From the NCBI GenBank assembly GCA_002408205.1, contig DHQY01000013.1, forward strand, positions 82,007-146,006: DNA of 64,000 bases, in the 5' to 3' direction. Positions 1 to 9,196 of this stretch are shown in pieces. The translations under genes were made by a program, and so were the position numbers. Source of the DNA: Bacteroidales bacterium UBA5326 (GTDB lineage: Bacteria > Bacteroidota > Bacteroidia > Bacteroidales > UBA932). Under the pieces are notes generated by a model. It made no database searches. It worked only from the letters and a program-made list of their open reading frames with translations, and was not told where the DNA came from. Numbering within the stretch: position 1 is the stretch's first letter; each line of letters begins with the position of its first letter.

Positions 1-2
1 CG

Positions 3-1877
3 GCAGGAAGCACAAGTGAGCGGGAAACGGTAGCGCTTTATACAAAAGCGGCAGCCAATCCCGGTCAGGTGGCCGAAGATGCTGCCGGGTACTACAAAGA
101 CTACCTTGACGGGGTAATCAATATCACTACTCCCGACTCTGTTTTCAACCAGGCATTCCGGTGGGCAGTTATCAGTTCATCGCAGTTTATTACCTCCACC
201 CCCGGAATAGGGACTTCCCTGATGGCAGGATATTCTTCTTCGAGAAGAGGTTGGGGAGGAGGCCACCGGGTGAGCGGGCGTCCCGGGTACGCATGGTACT
301 TTGGCAGGGATGCCGTATGGTCCGGATTCGCTTTCAATAACATGGGAGACTTTGAAACAACCCGCCATATCCTGGAAACACTCATTGCACACCAGCAGGT
401 AGACGGCAAGATCTACCACGAACTGACTACCAGCGGTTTTGTTCATTTTGACGCCTCGGATGCCACACCCTTGTTTGTTACGCTAATGGCTCACTACCTA
501 AGGTCTTCGGGAGATGTTTCATTCGCCAAAGCCCATATCCGGGCCATTCATAAAGCCATGGATTATTGCTATTCCACGGACACAGACGGAGACGGTCTTA
601 TTGAAATCAGCAACGTGGGACACGGCTGGCTGGAAGGCGGTGAACTCTTTGGATCAAAAACGGAATTTTACCTGTGCGGGATATGGGCACAGGCATTACG
701 GGACGCCTCATATATTTCAGGTCTGTGCGGCAATACCCGCAAACAGATACAGTATGTAAAAGACGTGCAGCGGGTAACCGCTACACTCGAAACATTCTGG
801 AACGAAAAGGGATATTATAATTACGGTAAACGGAACGACGGCACGTTCACTCAGCCTCTGCTTATTCTTACGGCCGTACCGGCATATTTCAAAACCGTGG
901 ACTCAATACGTGCCAGGGAGATGGTCAAATTATATGCATTGCCCGAAATGTCTGCCGATTGGGGTGTCAGGACCATCGCAGATACATCCGGAATAGATGA
1001 AGAAGGGGCTTACGGTCCCAGAAACGTATGGCCTCTCTTTACAGGATGGGCCTCGCTCGCCGGTTATAAACACGGCCTTCACACCCAGGCATTCGCGCAG
1101 CTTTACAACAATTTACTGAATTACAAAGGTTTTGCGCTGGGACGTATCCCCGAGGTGATCAACGGCGACGTTTACCGCAACAACGGAATTACCCTGCATC
1201 AGTGCTGGTCCGAGACCATGGCCATTATGCCGTTGGTAGAAGGTATGCTCGGATTCGAGCCGGACGCCCTGCATAACAGTATGATTCTTTCTCCCGCACT
1301 CCCCGCCGACTGGAAAACGTTCAAAGTGGAAAGACTCATGACGGGCAGCATTACAACCGGCTTTTCCATGCATAAGGAACAGGGGAAGATCACCTACTCA
1401 TTTGTAAGCTCAAATCCAACAGATATAGCTTTCGCTCCGGTATTTCCGCCTAAGACGGACATCATGGAAGTTACCGTTAACGGGAAACCGGTAAAATACA
1501 CAATATCCGACGAAGAAGAGAGTTTGATATTGCATGTTACAGTCAAAAACAAAGGGAACTGCACAGTAGAAATCACATGCAGGGAAAACCCGTGCGCACT
1601 GGCTTCAGTTGTTGTACCCCGGGCGGATCAACTCTCCGGCGGGTTCCGTGTACTAAACCAAACCTTTGCAGATCATACGCTGGCAGTGGAAGTATCCGGC
1701 AGGCCGGGAAGTGAACACATATTGGAACTCTATCTTCCCTACGGATATGAACGCATAGAAGGAGCAGGAGAACCCTTTAGCCTTCGTGACTCGGTTACCG
1801 GAGTAAAGGTACAGTTTGGACCGTCTGCAGAACGGTATGTAAAAAAGACGGTACGTATTGCCGTACCCCGCAAATAA
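3..1877 (+). CDS. 6-hairpin glycosidase (amylo-alpha-1,6-glucosidase / MGH1-like), 5' end cut by window
   Basis: The reading frame is open from base 3 with no stop, so the true start lies before the window. A GTG at 69 is available but probably not the start. The motif WYFGRDAVWSGFAF, followed by HILETLIAHQQVDGKIYHE, is typical of (alpha/alpha)6-barrel glycosidases of the glycogen-debranching and MGH1-like type. DTDGDGLIE and HGWLEGGELFG fit the same fold, and the last 180 residues look like a beta-sandwich tail. It is the first visible gene of a PUL followed 36 bp later by a GH127 gene, so it probably trims a glycan in the periplasm or on the surface. The exact GH family and substrate are not determined. 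Being the first gene here does not make it the first gene of the locus. Confidence 0.75.
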   Translation, partial: AGSTSERETVALYTKAAANPGQVAEDAAGYYKDYLDGVINITTPDSVFNQAFRWAVISSSQFITSTPGIGTSLMAGYSSSRRGWGGGHRVSGRPGYAWYFGRDAVWSGFAFNNMGDFETTRHILETLIAHQQVDGKIYHELTTSGFVHFDASDATPLFVTLMAHYLRSSGDVSFAKAHIRAIHKAMDYCYSTDTDGDGLIEISNVGHGWLEGGELFGSKTEFYLCGIWAQALRDASYISGLCGNTRKQIQYVKDVQRVTATLETFWNEKGYYNYGKRNDGTFTQPLLILTAVPAYFKTVDSIRAREMVKLYALPEMSADWGVRTIADTSGIDEEGAYGPRNVWPLFTGWASLAGYKHGLHTQAFAQLYNNLLNYKGFALGRIPEVINGDVYRNNGITLHQCWSETMAIMPLVEGMLGFEPDALHNSMILSPALPADWKTFKVERLMTGSITTGFSMHKEQGKITYSFVSSNPTDIAFAPVFPPKTDIMEVTVNGKPVKYTISDEEESLILHVTVKNKGNCTVEITCRENPCALASVVVPRADQLSGGFRVLNQTFADHTLAVEVSGRPGSEHILELYLPYGYERIEGAGEPFSLRDSVTGVKVQFGPSAERYVKKTVRIAVPRK

Positions 1878-1913
1878 TAAAACAAACATATAATAATTAA
1901 ATAATTACAAATA

Positions 1914-3761
1914 ATGAAACCAGACTGTTGTTTACGATTCCTTATGCCGCTGATTGCAGTGATTTTCCTTTCCTGCACAGCGGAGAAGCAGGGCATAGAA
2001 AAGAACAAACCGGTGGATTTTTCCCAGGTCAAGGTCACAGACGATTTTTGGCAACCACGCCTGATGACACATGCCATCGGTACGGTTCCCGCCTGTATCC
2101 GCCAATGTGAAACGGAGACCCGGCGCATTGATAATTTTGCCATTGCTGCCGGCATGCAGGAGGGCGTCTTCCAGGGATTCTTCTACGACGACTCCGACGT
2201 GTACAAGATGTTGGAAGGAGCCTCCTACTCACTCATGAACAATCCGAATCCGGCACTTGAAGCCAGATTGGATTCTATTATTATGAAAATCGCCGGGGCA
2301 CAGCAAAAGGACGGATACCTGAACACATTCTATACCCTGGGAGATTTTAATGCCCGCTGGACCGATATGGATAAACACGAAATGTATTGTTTCGGGCATC
2401 TCACAGAAGCGGCCATAGCATTTTATAATGCGACGGGAAAGCGTAGCCTGCTGGATGTTGCCATTAAATTCGCCGATCATATAGATACCACATTCGGACC
2501 CGACAAACGGGACTGGGTGCCCGGACATGAGGAAGTTGAACTCGCTCTTATCAAACTTTACCGCACGACAGGAGAAAATCGCTACCTGCAGCTTTCACAC
2601 TGGTTACTTGAACAGCGTGGTCGGGGAAAAGGCACATGGGATGATGAATACAGGGATTATTACCAGGACCTGGTGCCGGTCCGTGAACTTGAAAAGATAA
2701 GCGGTCATGCCGTACGGGCCATGTACCTGTTTACCGGCATGGCAGACTATACCGCTGCAACGGGGGACACCTCCTATTTAGGCGCGTTAAACCGCTTGTG
2801 GGACGATGTAATAAACAAAAAAATGTATATAACCGGAGGGATAGGATCATCACAGGCAAACGAGGGTTTCACGGAGCCTTATGATCTTCCGAACGAAGAG
2901 GCCTATTGCGAAACCTGTGCATCGGTCGGGATGGTTATGTGGAACCAGCGGATGAACATGCTTACCGGCGAGTCGCAGTATGCCGATATTTTGGAGAAGT
3001 CTATGTACAATGGGGCACTCGCAGGTGTCTCCCTGTCCGGCGACCGGTTCTTTTACGTTAACCCCCTTTACTCAAAAGGAGACCATCACCGTCGTGAATG
3101 GTACGGGACAGCCTGTTGCCCAAGCCAGATCACACGTTTTTTACCTTCGATTGGCGGCTACGTTTATGCATTATCCGACCAGACTCTCTGGATTAACCTT
3201 TACGTGGGAAGCCGCACCACAGTGAACCTTGCCGGAACAGAAACAGAAATAATACAAAACACCCTTTATCCGTGGGAAGGCAGGGATGAAATCACGGTTA
3301 ACCCCCAAAAAGCAGTTGAATTCTCACTCCGCTTAAGGCTCCCCGGATGGTGTAATAATTATTCAGTAAGCATTAACGGTAAAGAGAGCGCATATACCAC
3401 GGACAAAGGATACCTGGTAATAACCCGCCTGTGGAAAAAAGGCGACCTGGTGGAATTCGGTATGGATATGCCTGTCCGTACCGTGAGTGCCGACCCGCGT
3501 GTCAAAGCAAATACAGGACGAAGAGCCGTTCAGCGCGGACCCATCATTTACTGTCTGGAAGAAACCGACAATCCGGCATTTGACCGGGCTCAAATCACAT
3601 CTTCAACTGTATTTACAACAACGTTCGAACCTGATTTGTTGGGCGGAGTAGCCACTGTTCAAGCCACAACAAACGGGGAGACTCTGAAATTCATCCCCTA
3701 TTACGCCTGGGATAACCGCGAGGCAGGCAAAATGGAAGTATGGGTTGAATATAAGGAGTAA
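1914..3761 (+). CDS. GH127-family beta-L-arabinofuranosidase (DUF1680), lipoprotein
   Basis: This 615-aa protein begins with a lipoprotein signal ending FLSC (lipid Cys21). The body is the DUF1680 (alpha/alpha)6 barrel. The zinc and catalytic residues known for GH127 HypBA1 (Glu338, Cys340, Cys417, Cys418) have clear equivalents here: Glu333 and Cys335 in YCETCASVG, and Cys401-Cys402 in YGTACCPSQ. The enzyme should remove beta-L-arabinofuranose from arabino-oligosaccharides using a cysteine nucleophile. It starts 36 bp after the upstream glycosidase. Its stop lies 19 bp before the ATG of a second DUF1680 protein, so the genes are almost surely co-transcribed. Family assignment is firm; the natural substrate is inferred. 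Confidence 0.9.
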   Translation: MKPDCCLRFLMPLIAVIFLSCTAEKQGIEKNKPVDFSQVKVTDDFWQPRLMTHAIGTVPACIRQCETETRRIDNFAIAAGMQEGVFQGFFYDDSDVYKMLEGASYSLMNNPNPALEARLDSIIMKIAGAQQKDGYLNTFYTLGDFNARWTDMDKHEMYCFGHLTEAAIAFYNATGKRSLLDVAIKFADHIDTTFGPDKRDWVPGHEEVELALIKLYRTTGENRYLQLSHWLLEQRGRGKGTWDDEYRDYYQDLVPVRELEKISGHAVRAMYLFTGMADYTAATGDTSYLGALNRLWDDVINKKMYITGGIGSSQANEGFTEPYDLPNEEAYCETCASVGMVMWNQRMNMLTGESQYADILEKSMYNGALAGVSLSGDRFFYVNPLYSKGDHHRREWYGTACCPSQITRFLPSIGGYVYALSDQTLWINLYVGSRTTVNLAGTETEIIQNTLYPWEGRDEITVNPQKAVEFSLRLRLPGWCNNYSVSINGKESAYTTDKGYLVITRLWKKGDLVEFGMDMPVRTVSADPRVKANTGRRAVQRGPIIYCLEETDNPAFDRAQITSSTVFTTTFEPDLLGGVATVQATTNGETLKFIPYYAWDNREAGKMEVWVEYKE

Positions 3762-3780
3762 CAACATCATTTCCTGCACC

Positions 3781-5829
3781 ATGAAAATAGTTCTATTGAC
3801 AATTCTTACGTTTATGATAACTTACTGCAACCATTCCGAACCTGAGGGGTCCCGCGAATCACAAGCGCAGTACATTGTTAACCGGGAACCCCTTCAGCCC
3901 AATCCTTACATTGAACTGCCTTTAGGCTCTATTCAGGCAAGAGGTTGGCTGCTCGAGATGCTTGAACGACAACGATCAGGTATAACATCCTCATTAGATG
4001 AACTGTATCCCCAGGTAATGGGAATACGGAACGGATGGCTGGGAGGAGACGGGGACCAGTGGGAAAGAGGCCCGTATTGGATTGACGGACTTTTGCCGCT
4101 CGCATACCTTCTGGACGACGCCGACCTTAAGTCAAAGGTACAACCGTGGATTGAATGGACACTGTCCAGCCAGCGGGAAGACGGTTTCTTTGGCCCTTCT
4201 ACTGATTTTTCGTATGAAAAAGGGGTGCAAAGAAGCAACTCAAAAGACTGGTGGCCGCGTATGGTCATGCTTAAGGTCCTCTGCCAGTATTATTCGGCCA
4301 CTGCGGACGAACGGGTTATTTCCTTCATGACTAACTACTTTCGCTATCAGTTGAATACACTTCCGCAGACTCCGCTGGGTAACTGGACTTTCTGGGCGGA
4401 ATACCGCGCCTGCGAAAACCTCCAGGCTGTTCTGTGGCTGTACAACATCACGGGAAACGGGTGGCTGCTTGATCTTGCACGGCTTCTGCATTCACAGAGT
4501 ATAGATTATACACATATTTTCCTTGATACGGACAATATGAAAAAAACGGCGTCCATACACGGCGTGAACCTGGCCCAGGGACTGAAAGAACCGGTAATCT
4601 ACTGGCAAGTCCAGGCCGATGAAAAATACCTTAATGCAGTAAAAAAAGGACTACAGGATATCCGTGACTACAATGGCATTCCCAATGGTATGTTTGGAGC
4701 CGACGAATTACTCCACGGGAACAATCCTACACAGGGTTCTGAACTGTGTACGGCGGTGGAACTGATGTATTCGTTAGAACAAATGATCAGGATTACCGGA
4801 GACACAGAATATGCAGATCTTCTTGAAAAAATCGCCTATAATGCACTTCCGGCACAGATCTCCGACGACTTCACCTCACGCCAGTATTTCCAGCAGGCCA
4901 ATCAGGTTCTCGTAACACGCAACATCCATAATTTTGACATTAACCACGGAGAGACGGATCTTGTATTCGGTTTGCTGACGGGATATCCCTGCTGCACATC
5001 AAATCTGCATCAGGGCTGGCCAAAATTTACCGGAAACCTCTGGTATGCAACACCCGAGGGAGGCCTCGCCGCTCTTACCTACGCCCCCTCTCAGGTCCGG
5101 GCTCTGGTCTGCGGAAGAACAGAAGTGCAAATTACGGAAGACACCCACTACCCGATGGATGGTCATATCTGTCTGACCGTTAATTATAAAGACAAAACCA
5201 CTAAGGCAAAATTCCCGTTAAAACTGCGCATACCTTCGTGGTCTAAAGGCGCCTTACTCACTGTAAACGGAGAATCCGTTTTCAATACGGACCCCGGGAC
5301 AATAACCGTAATTGACCGGATCTGGCAGGACGGCGACAAGGTTGAACTGACGCTGCCCATGGAAGTAAATATACAGGAATGGTATGAATGCTCCGTTTCC
5401 GTAGAACGCGGACCGCTTGTTTTTGCGCTTAAGATTGGTGAAGAATGGGTACGTAAGGAATTTGAGGATCCTGCCTCGATATACGGAAAGACTTACTGGG
5501 AGGTATATCCCCTTTCCAAATGGAATTACGGGCTCATGAAGTTCGACCGTAAAAATCCTTCCGGAGCGTTCGAAGTGCTCATCGATAAAGAAAAAATGGT
5601 CTCGGACTGGTATTGGAATCCGGAATCGGCTCCTGTAATAATAAAAGCCAAAGCCAAAGAAATCCCATCCTGGCAGCTGTATAACCATATGGCAGGTCCG
5701 CTGCCGTACGGGAATATGACCTACGGACTGGGAACAGAGGATCTGCCCGTAGAGACAGTGACTCTGATCCCCTACGGATGCACCACGCTCAGGATATCTG
5801 AATTCCCGGTTATTAATGAAAAGGACTGA
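3781..5829 (+). CDS. second GH127-like (DUF1680) glycosidase, probable lipoprotein
   Basis: ATG 3781 is chosen over an upstream TTG (3745) because it opens directly into a hydrophobic signal (MKIVLLTILTFMITYC) with a possible lipid Cys16; it gives 682 aa. Pairwise similarity to the preceding GH127 protein is low, but the metal and nucleophile signature is kept: Glu321 and Cys323 in GSELCTAVE, and Cys404-Cys405 in GYPCCTSN. This is the larger DUF1680 type found in arabinan and pectin PULs (GH127/GH146-like). A second enzyme with the same chemistry beside the first suggests two beta-L-arabinofuranosyl linkages or chain positions. It ends 23 bp before the SusC gene. The family is firm; the CAZy subfamily is not settled. 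Confidence 0.85.
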   Translation: MKIVLLTILTFMITYCNHSEPEGSRESQAQYIVNREPLQPNPYIELPLGSIQARGWLLEMLERQRSGITSSLDELYPQVMGIRNGWLGGDGDQWERGPYWIDGLLPLAYLLDDADLKSKVQPWIEWTLSSQREDGFFGPSTDFSYEKGVQRSNSKDWWPRMVMLKVLCQYYSATADERVISFMTNYFRYQLNTLPQTPLGNWTFWAEYRACENLQAVLWLYNITGNGWLLDLARLLHSQSIDYTHIFLDTDNMKKTASIHGVNLAQGLKEPVIYWQVQADEKYLNAVKKGLQDIRDYNGIPNGMFGADELLHGNNPTQGSELCTAVELMYSLEQMIRITGDTEYADLLEKIAYNALPAQISDDFTSRQYFQQANQVLVTRNIHNFDINHGETDLVFGLLTGYPCCTSNLHQGWPKFTGNLWYATPEGGLAALTYAPSQVRALVCGRTEVQITEDTHYPMDGHICLTVNYKDKTTKAKFPLKLRIPSWSKGALLTVNGESVFNTDPGTITVIDRIWQDGDKVELTLPMEVNIQEWYECSVSVERGPLVFALKIGEEWVRKEFEDPASIYGKTYWEVYPLSKWNYGLMKFDRKNPSGAFEVLIDKEKMVSDWYWNPESAPVIIKAKAKEIPSWQLYNHMAGPLPYGNMTYGLGTEDLPVETVTLIPYGCTTLRISEFPVINEKD

Positions 5830-5852
5830 ACACAAACTAATAAACTTAATCT

Positions 5853-8800
5853 ATGTCTAAAAGAACTCAAAAACAACACTCACGGAATAAGATCCGGTGG
5901 GGTTTGTCGTACGGAGCGCGGTTGATTGCCGTATGTACGATAGGTCTCGCAGCTTGTCCCTCGGGATGGGTCCGTGCAGTAGAAATCCCTGTTTTACAGA
6001 CCCAAAACAAACAGGTCAAGGTAAGCGGCACAGTCCGCGACGATATAGGAGAACCGCTCCCGGGGGCTTATATCATTGTACGCGGTTCTACCCGCTACAA
6101 TACCACTACCGATGCAGACGGAAACTTTCAGATCACGGTTCCCGAAGGTTCAGTATTGGTATTCTCTTATCTTGGATATATTAACGTGGAAAAGGCAGCG
6201 GGAGACCATATGGAAATTGTTATGGAGCCCGATGCACAAAAACTTGATGCCCTTGTTGTGGTCGGATATACCAAACAGAATATGCGGGATGTTTCGGCCT
6301 CGGTAGCCAAGATTGACATGCAGGCCATCGAACACAACACTTCGGTATCTCTTGCCTCAATGCTGGCAGGACAGGCTGCAGGTCTTCAGACCGTTACAAG
6401 AAGCGGTGTTCCGGGAGCCTCGAATACCGGGATTGTTATCCGCGGTAACAACTCCCTGTCTTCTTCAAACGATATTACGGGGATCAGCAACCCGCTTTAT
6501 ATTGTGGACGGTATTCCCATGCCGCTACAGGATATTGCCGGATACAACGTAACAGACAACGATTTTCTCTCTTCGCTGAACCCTCAGGATATTCAATCCA
6601 TTAACATCCTCAAGGATGCGGCAGCTACCGCTATCTACGGTTCCCGTGGTGCCAACGGGGTTGTGATCATTACCACGCACAAGGGGACCAGTGGAAAAGC
6701 ACGTGTTACTGCCAGAATTAATGGCGGTTTCATCACTAAACCTTCAAAACTTCCTGTTTATGTAGGACAGGAAGAACGCGAAGCCAAACTGAACATCATC
6801 AACCAGACTCTTACCAACCTTTACGGCAATATGCCCTGGTTTGATGTCCGGCAGGCGGCATTATTGGAAATTTTAGGTTATGCCGTGCCCGCCGTTCTGA
6901 CCGACAAATACAATCCGGCATTCAACAATGCCTACGATTATCAGGATATGTTTTACCAGAACGGAAGTACACAGAACTACGATCTGTCAATGGAAGGAGG
7001 AAACAGCAGTAATTCATACAGAATCAGCCTCGGCCATTACAACGAAAAAGGAGTACTGGTAGGTTACGGCCTTTCCCGCACAAACCTCAACGCCAGCCTG
7101 GTCACCGATGTGAACAAACATTTCCACAACGAGCTTATTATCAGGTATTCATATCTCGACCGCCAGGGTGGTCTCAACGACAAAATGAAGGCAATGCCTA
7201 CTTCACCCACAGAGCTCCCGTCATCACTGTTTTACCGGACTCCTGAAGAACTCAGGCAACTGAGCGGGCAACTGGGCGACGCTTATAATAAAAACAGGTC
7301 ACACAGTCTTTCTCTCGGGGAAACATTGCGCATCAAGTTTCTGGAGAACCTGACACTCGACAACCAGGTTTCAACCATACTTGACTTTGGTAAACGCGAC
7401 TACTTCATTCCCTCAACAGCAACAACCGATAACAAGAGCGTGGCCTACTCCTCGGCCAGCATGACCATGTCCATGAACGCCAACTCGGTGCTTAACTTCA
7501 ACACAACACTCGGAAAAAACGGTGACCATGCCATTATAGTCCTGGCAGGTGTGGAAGCAAACTCAAATGATCTCAACCAATTACGCGTAGAAGCCACCAA
7601 CGGGATGTCGGATTATCTGAAAGTAGTGCAGGGATTCAAGAAAGAAGACATTGATGCTTATTCCGATATGGTAAAAAGCAACATGCTTTCATTTTTCACC
7701 ATGGTTTCGTATGGTTACAAAAATAACAGATACAAAATTGAAGGGGTGTTCCGTCACGACGGATCTTCGAGATTCGGATCCAATAAAAAATGGGCCAGCT
7801 TCCCGTCCATAAAAACACACTGGGCCTTTTCGGAAGAGCCATGGATGAGTGCCATGAAAAAATGGCTTGACTTTGGGAAGGTCAGGGTTTCTTTCGGAAG
7901 TTCCGGCGAGATCTACTGGGATCCGCTGCTGCAGTATAACTCCCTGATTGCTTTGAGCTCAATAAGCGGAGGGCTGGGTTATATGAACAGCAATAAAATG
8001 GATGTCAAGACATACGGTGGGAAGCTCTCTCTTGTCTCGGATTTTGACAAAATAGCCAATAAAGACCTTTCGTGGAGCCGTTCAAAAGAGATTGACTACG
8101 GTCTGGACCTGGAATTGTTCAATCACCGGATAGTCGCCACCGTAGACCTTTATTCCAAATACCTTTCGGGACTTGTGTATACCTCTACCCTTCCGGCCTA
8201 TGTCGGATTCAACAAGGTATCTTCCAACCTGGTAGATATGATCAGCAACGGTTTTGAAGTATCTCTGACTACTTACCTTTTCCCAAGAACGAGTGCCGTG
8301 CAGTGGGACTGGACACTTAATATAGGGAACAACCGTACCAGGATCGCCAAAATGGGGAACGGCGGGAAAGACTATATTAACGTAGACGAATACTATGCTT
8401 TTTCAGAAGGTGCGCCTGCTTTTCAGTACTATATGTATGAATATGCCGGCACTCTGGATAACTATTCGGACCTTCCGGTAGATCCATTCACCGGCAGGGC
8501 ACTTCAGTATACCGGGGCCGATGCCGGGCTGGGGCGCAATCTCCAGGGAAGGATATTCCCTGGAATGCCCATATTTACCGATGTAAACGGCGACTTTTAT
8601 GTTGACGGCAGCAACAGTACTACCGACCGCAAGATCATTACCGGCAAGACTCCGGAACCAAAGATCGTAGGCGGTCTTCAGACCGGATTCCGTTACAAAA
8701 ATCTGGCAGTAAGGATCAACACATCGTTCGCATTCGGACACTGGATTGTCAACTCCACCCTGCAACAGCAGTTGAGCCGTTTTGACTCAAGTCAGGAGTT

Positions 8801-9176
8801 TTTCCAATATGCCCTGTATCAATTCGATGAATCTAAGTTCTGGACCAAACCGGGAGACGGATCGTATTATCCGATGATCTACGTAGACTATATGGACGGC
8901 GGATCGGCACGTTCTTTCAGAATGTCTTCCATGTTCCTTGAACGGGGTGATTACTGGAGCATAGATAACATCACCCTGTCTTATAACCTGCCGGCCAAAT
9001 GGGTGGACGCCATAAAAATGAGGGCCATAAACGTCAATCTTACCGGCAGTAACCTCTTTATGTGGAAGGCAAGCCAGGTTCCCGACCCGAGAATGATCTC
9101 GCGTACAGGTTTTTACAACGGCAGTGGTTACCCCATTTCCAAGACATTCGTTTTGGGTGTGCAACTGCAATTCTAA
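5853..9176 (+). CDS. SusC/RagA-type TonB-dependent outer-membrane glycan importer
   Basis: This 1107-aa protein is in the usual size range for SusC proteins. After an N-terminal export signal comes a carboxypeptidase-regulatory-like domain (about residues 50-125, with VSGTVRDDIGEPLPGAYIIV). The TonB plug follows, with DALVVVGYTK and a stretch containing YGSRGANGVVIITTHKG. The remaining roughly 800 residues form the 22-strand barrel and end in an aromatic terminus (VLGVQLQF). SusC forms the outer-membrane channel that takes up oligosaccharides with its SusD lid. The susD gene follows after 20 bp. The upstream GH127 genes suggest the imported glycan carries L-arabinofuranose. Confidence 0.95.
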   Translation: MSKRTQKQHSRNKIRWGLSYGARLIAVCTIGLAACPSGWVRAVEIPVLQTQNKQVKVSGTVRDDIGEPLPGAYIIVRGSTRYNTTTDADGNFQITVPEGSVLVFSYLGYINVEKAAGDHMEIVMEPDAQKLDALVVVGYTKQNMRDVSASVAKIDMQAIEHNTSVSLASMLAGQAAGLQTVTRSGVPGASNTGIVIRGNNSLSSSNDITGISNPLYIVDGIPMPLQDIAGYNVTDNDFLSSLNPQDIQSINILKDAAATAIYGSRGANGVVIITTHKGTSGKARVTARINGGFITKPSKLPVYVGQEEREAKLNIINQTLTNLYGNMPWFDVRQAALLEILGYAVPAVLTDKYNPAFNNAYDYQDMFYQNGSTQNYDLSMEGGNSSNSYRISLGHYNEKGVLVGYGLSRTNLNASLVTDVNKHFHNELIIRYSYLDRQGGLNDKMKAMPTSPTELPSSLFYRTPEELRQLSGQLGDAYNKNRSHSLSLGETLRIKFLENLTLDNQVSTILDFGKRDYFIPSTATTDNKSVAYSSASMTMSMNANSVLNFNTTLGKNGDHAIIVLAGVEANSNDLNQLRVEATNGMSDYLKVVQGFKKEDIDAYSDMVKSNMLSFFTMVSYGYKNNRYKIEGVFRHDGSSRFGSNKKWASFPSIKTHWAFSEEPWMSAMKKWLDFGKVRVSFGSSGEIYWDPLLQYNSLIALSSISGGLGYMNSNKMDVKTYGGKLSLVSDFDKIANKDLSWSRSKEIDYGLDLELFNHRIVATVDLYSKYLSGLVYTSTLPAYVGFNKVSSNLVDMISNGFEVSLTTYLFPRTSAVQWDWTLNIGNNRTRIAKMGNGGKDYINVDEYYAFSEGAPAFQYYMYEYAGTLDNYSDLPVDPFTGRALQYTGADAGLGRNLQGRIFPGMPIFTDVNGDFYVDGSNSTTDRKIITGKTPEPKIVGGLQTGFRYKNLAVRINTSFAFGHWIVNSTLQQQLSRFDSSQEFFQYALYQFDESKFWTKPGDGSYYPMIYVDYMDGGSARSFRMSSMFLERGDYWSIDNITLSYNLPAKWVDAIKMRAINVNLTGSNLFMWKASQVPDPRMISRTGFYNGSGYPISKTFVLGVQLQF

Positions 9177-9196
9177 CTTTATGAAATGAATAAGCA

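Noticed and set aside
5254..5835. 193-codon open frame antisense to the second GH127-like gene
   Set aside because: Fully opposite a well-supported glycosidase gene, with low-complexity composition and no start context; an overlap artefact.
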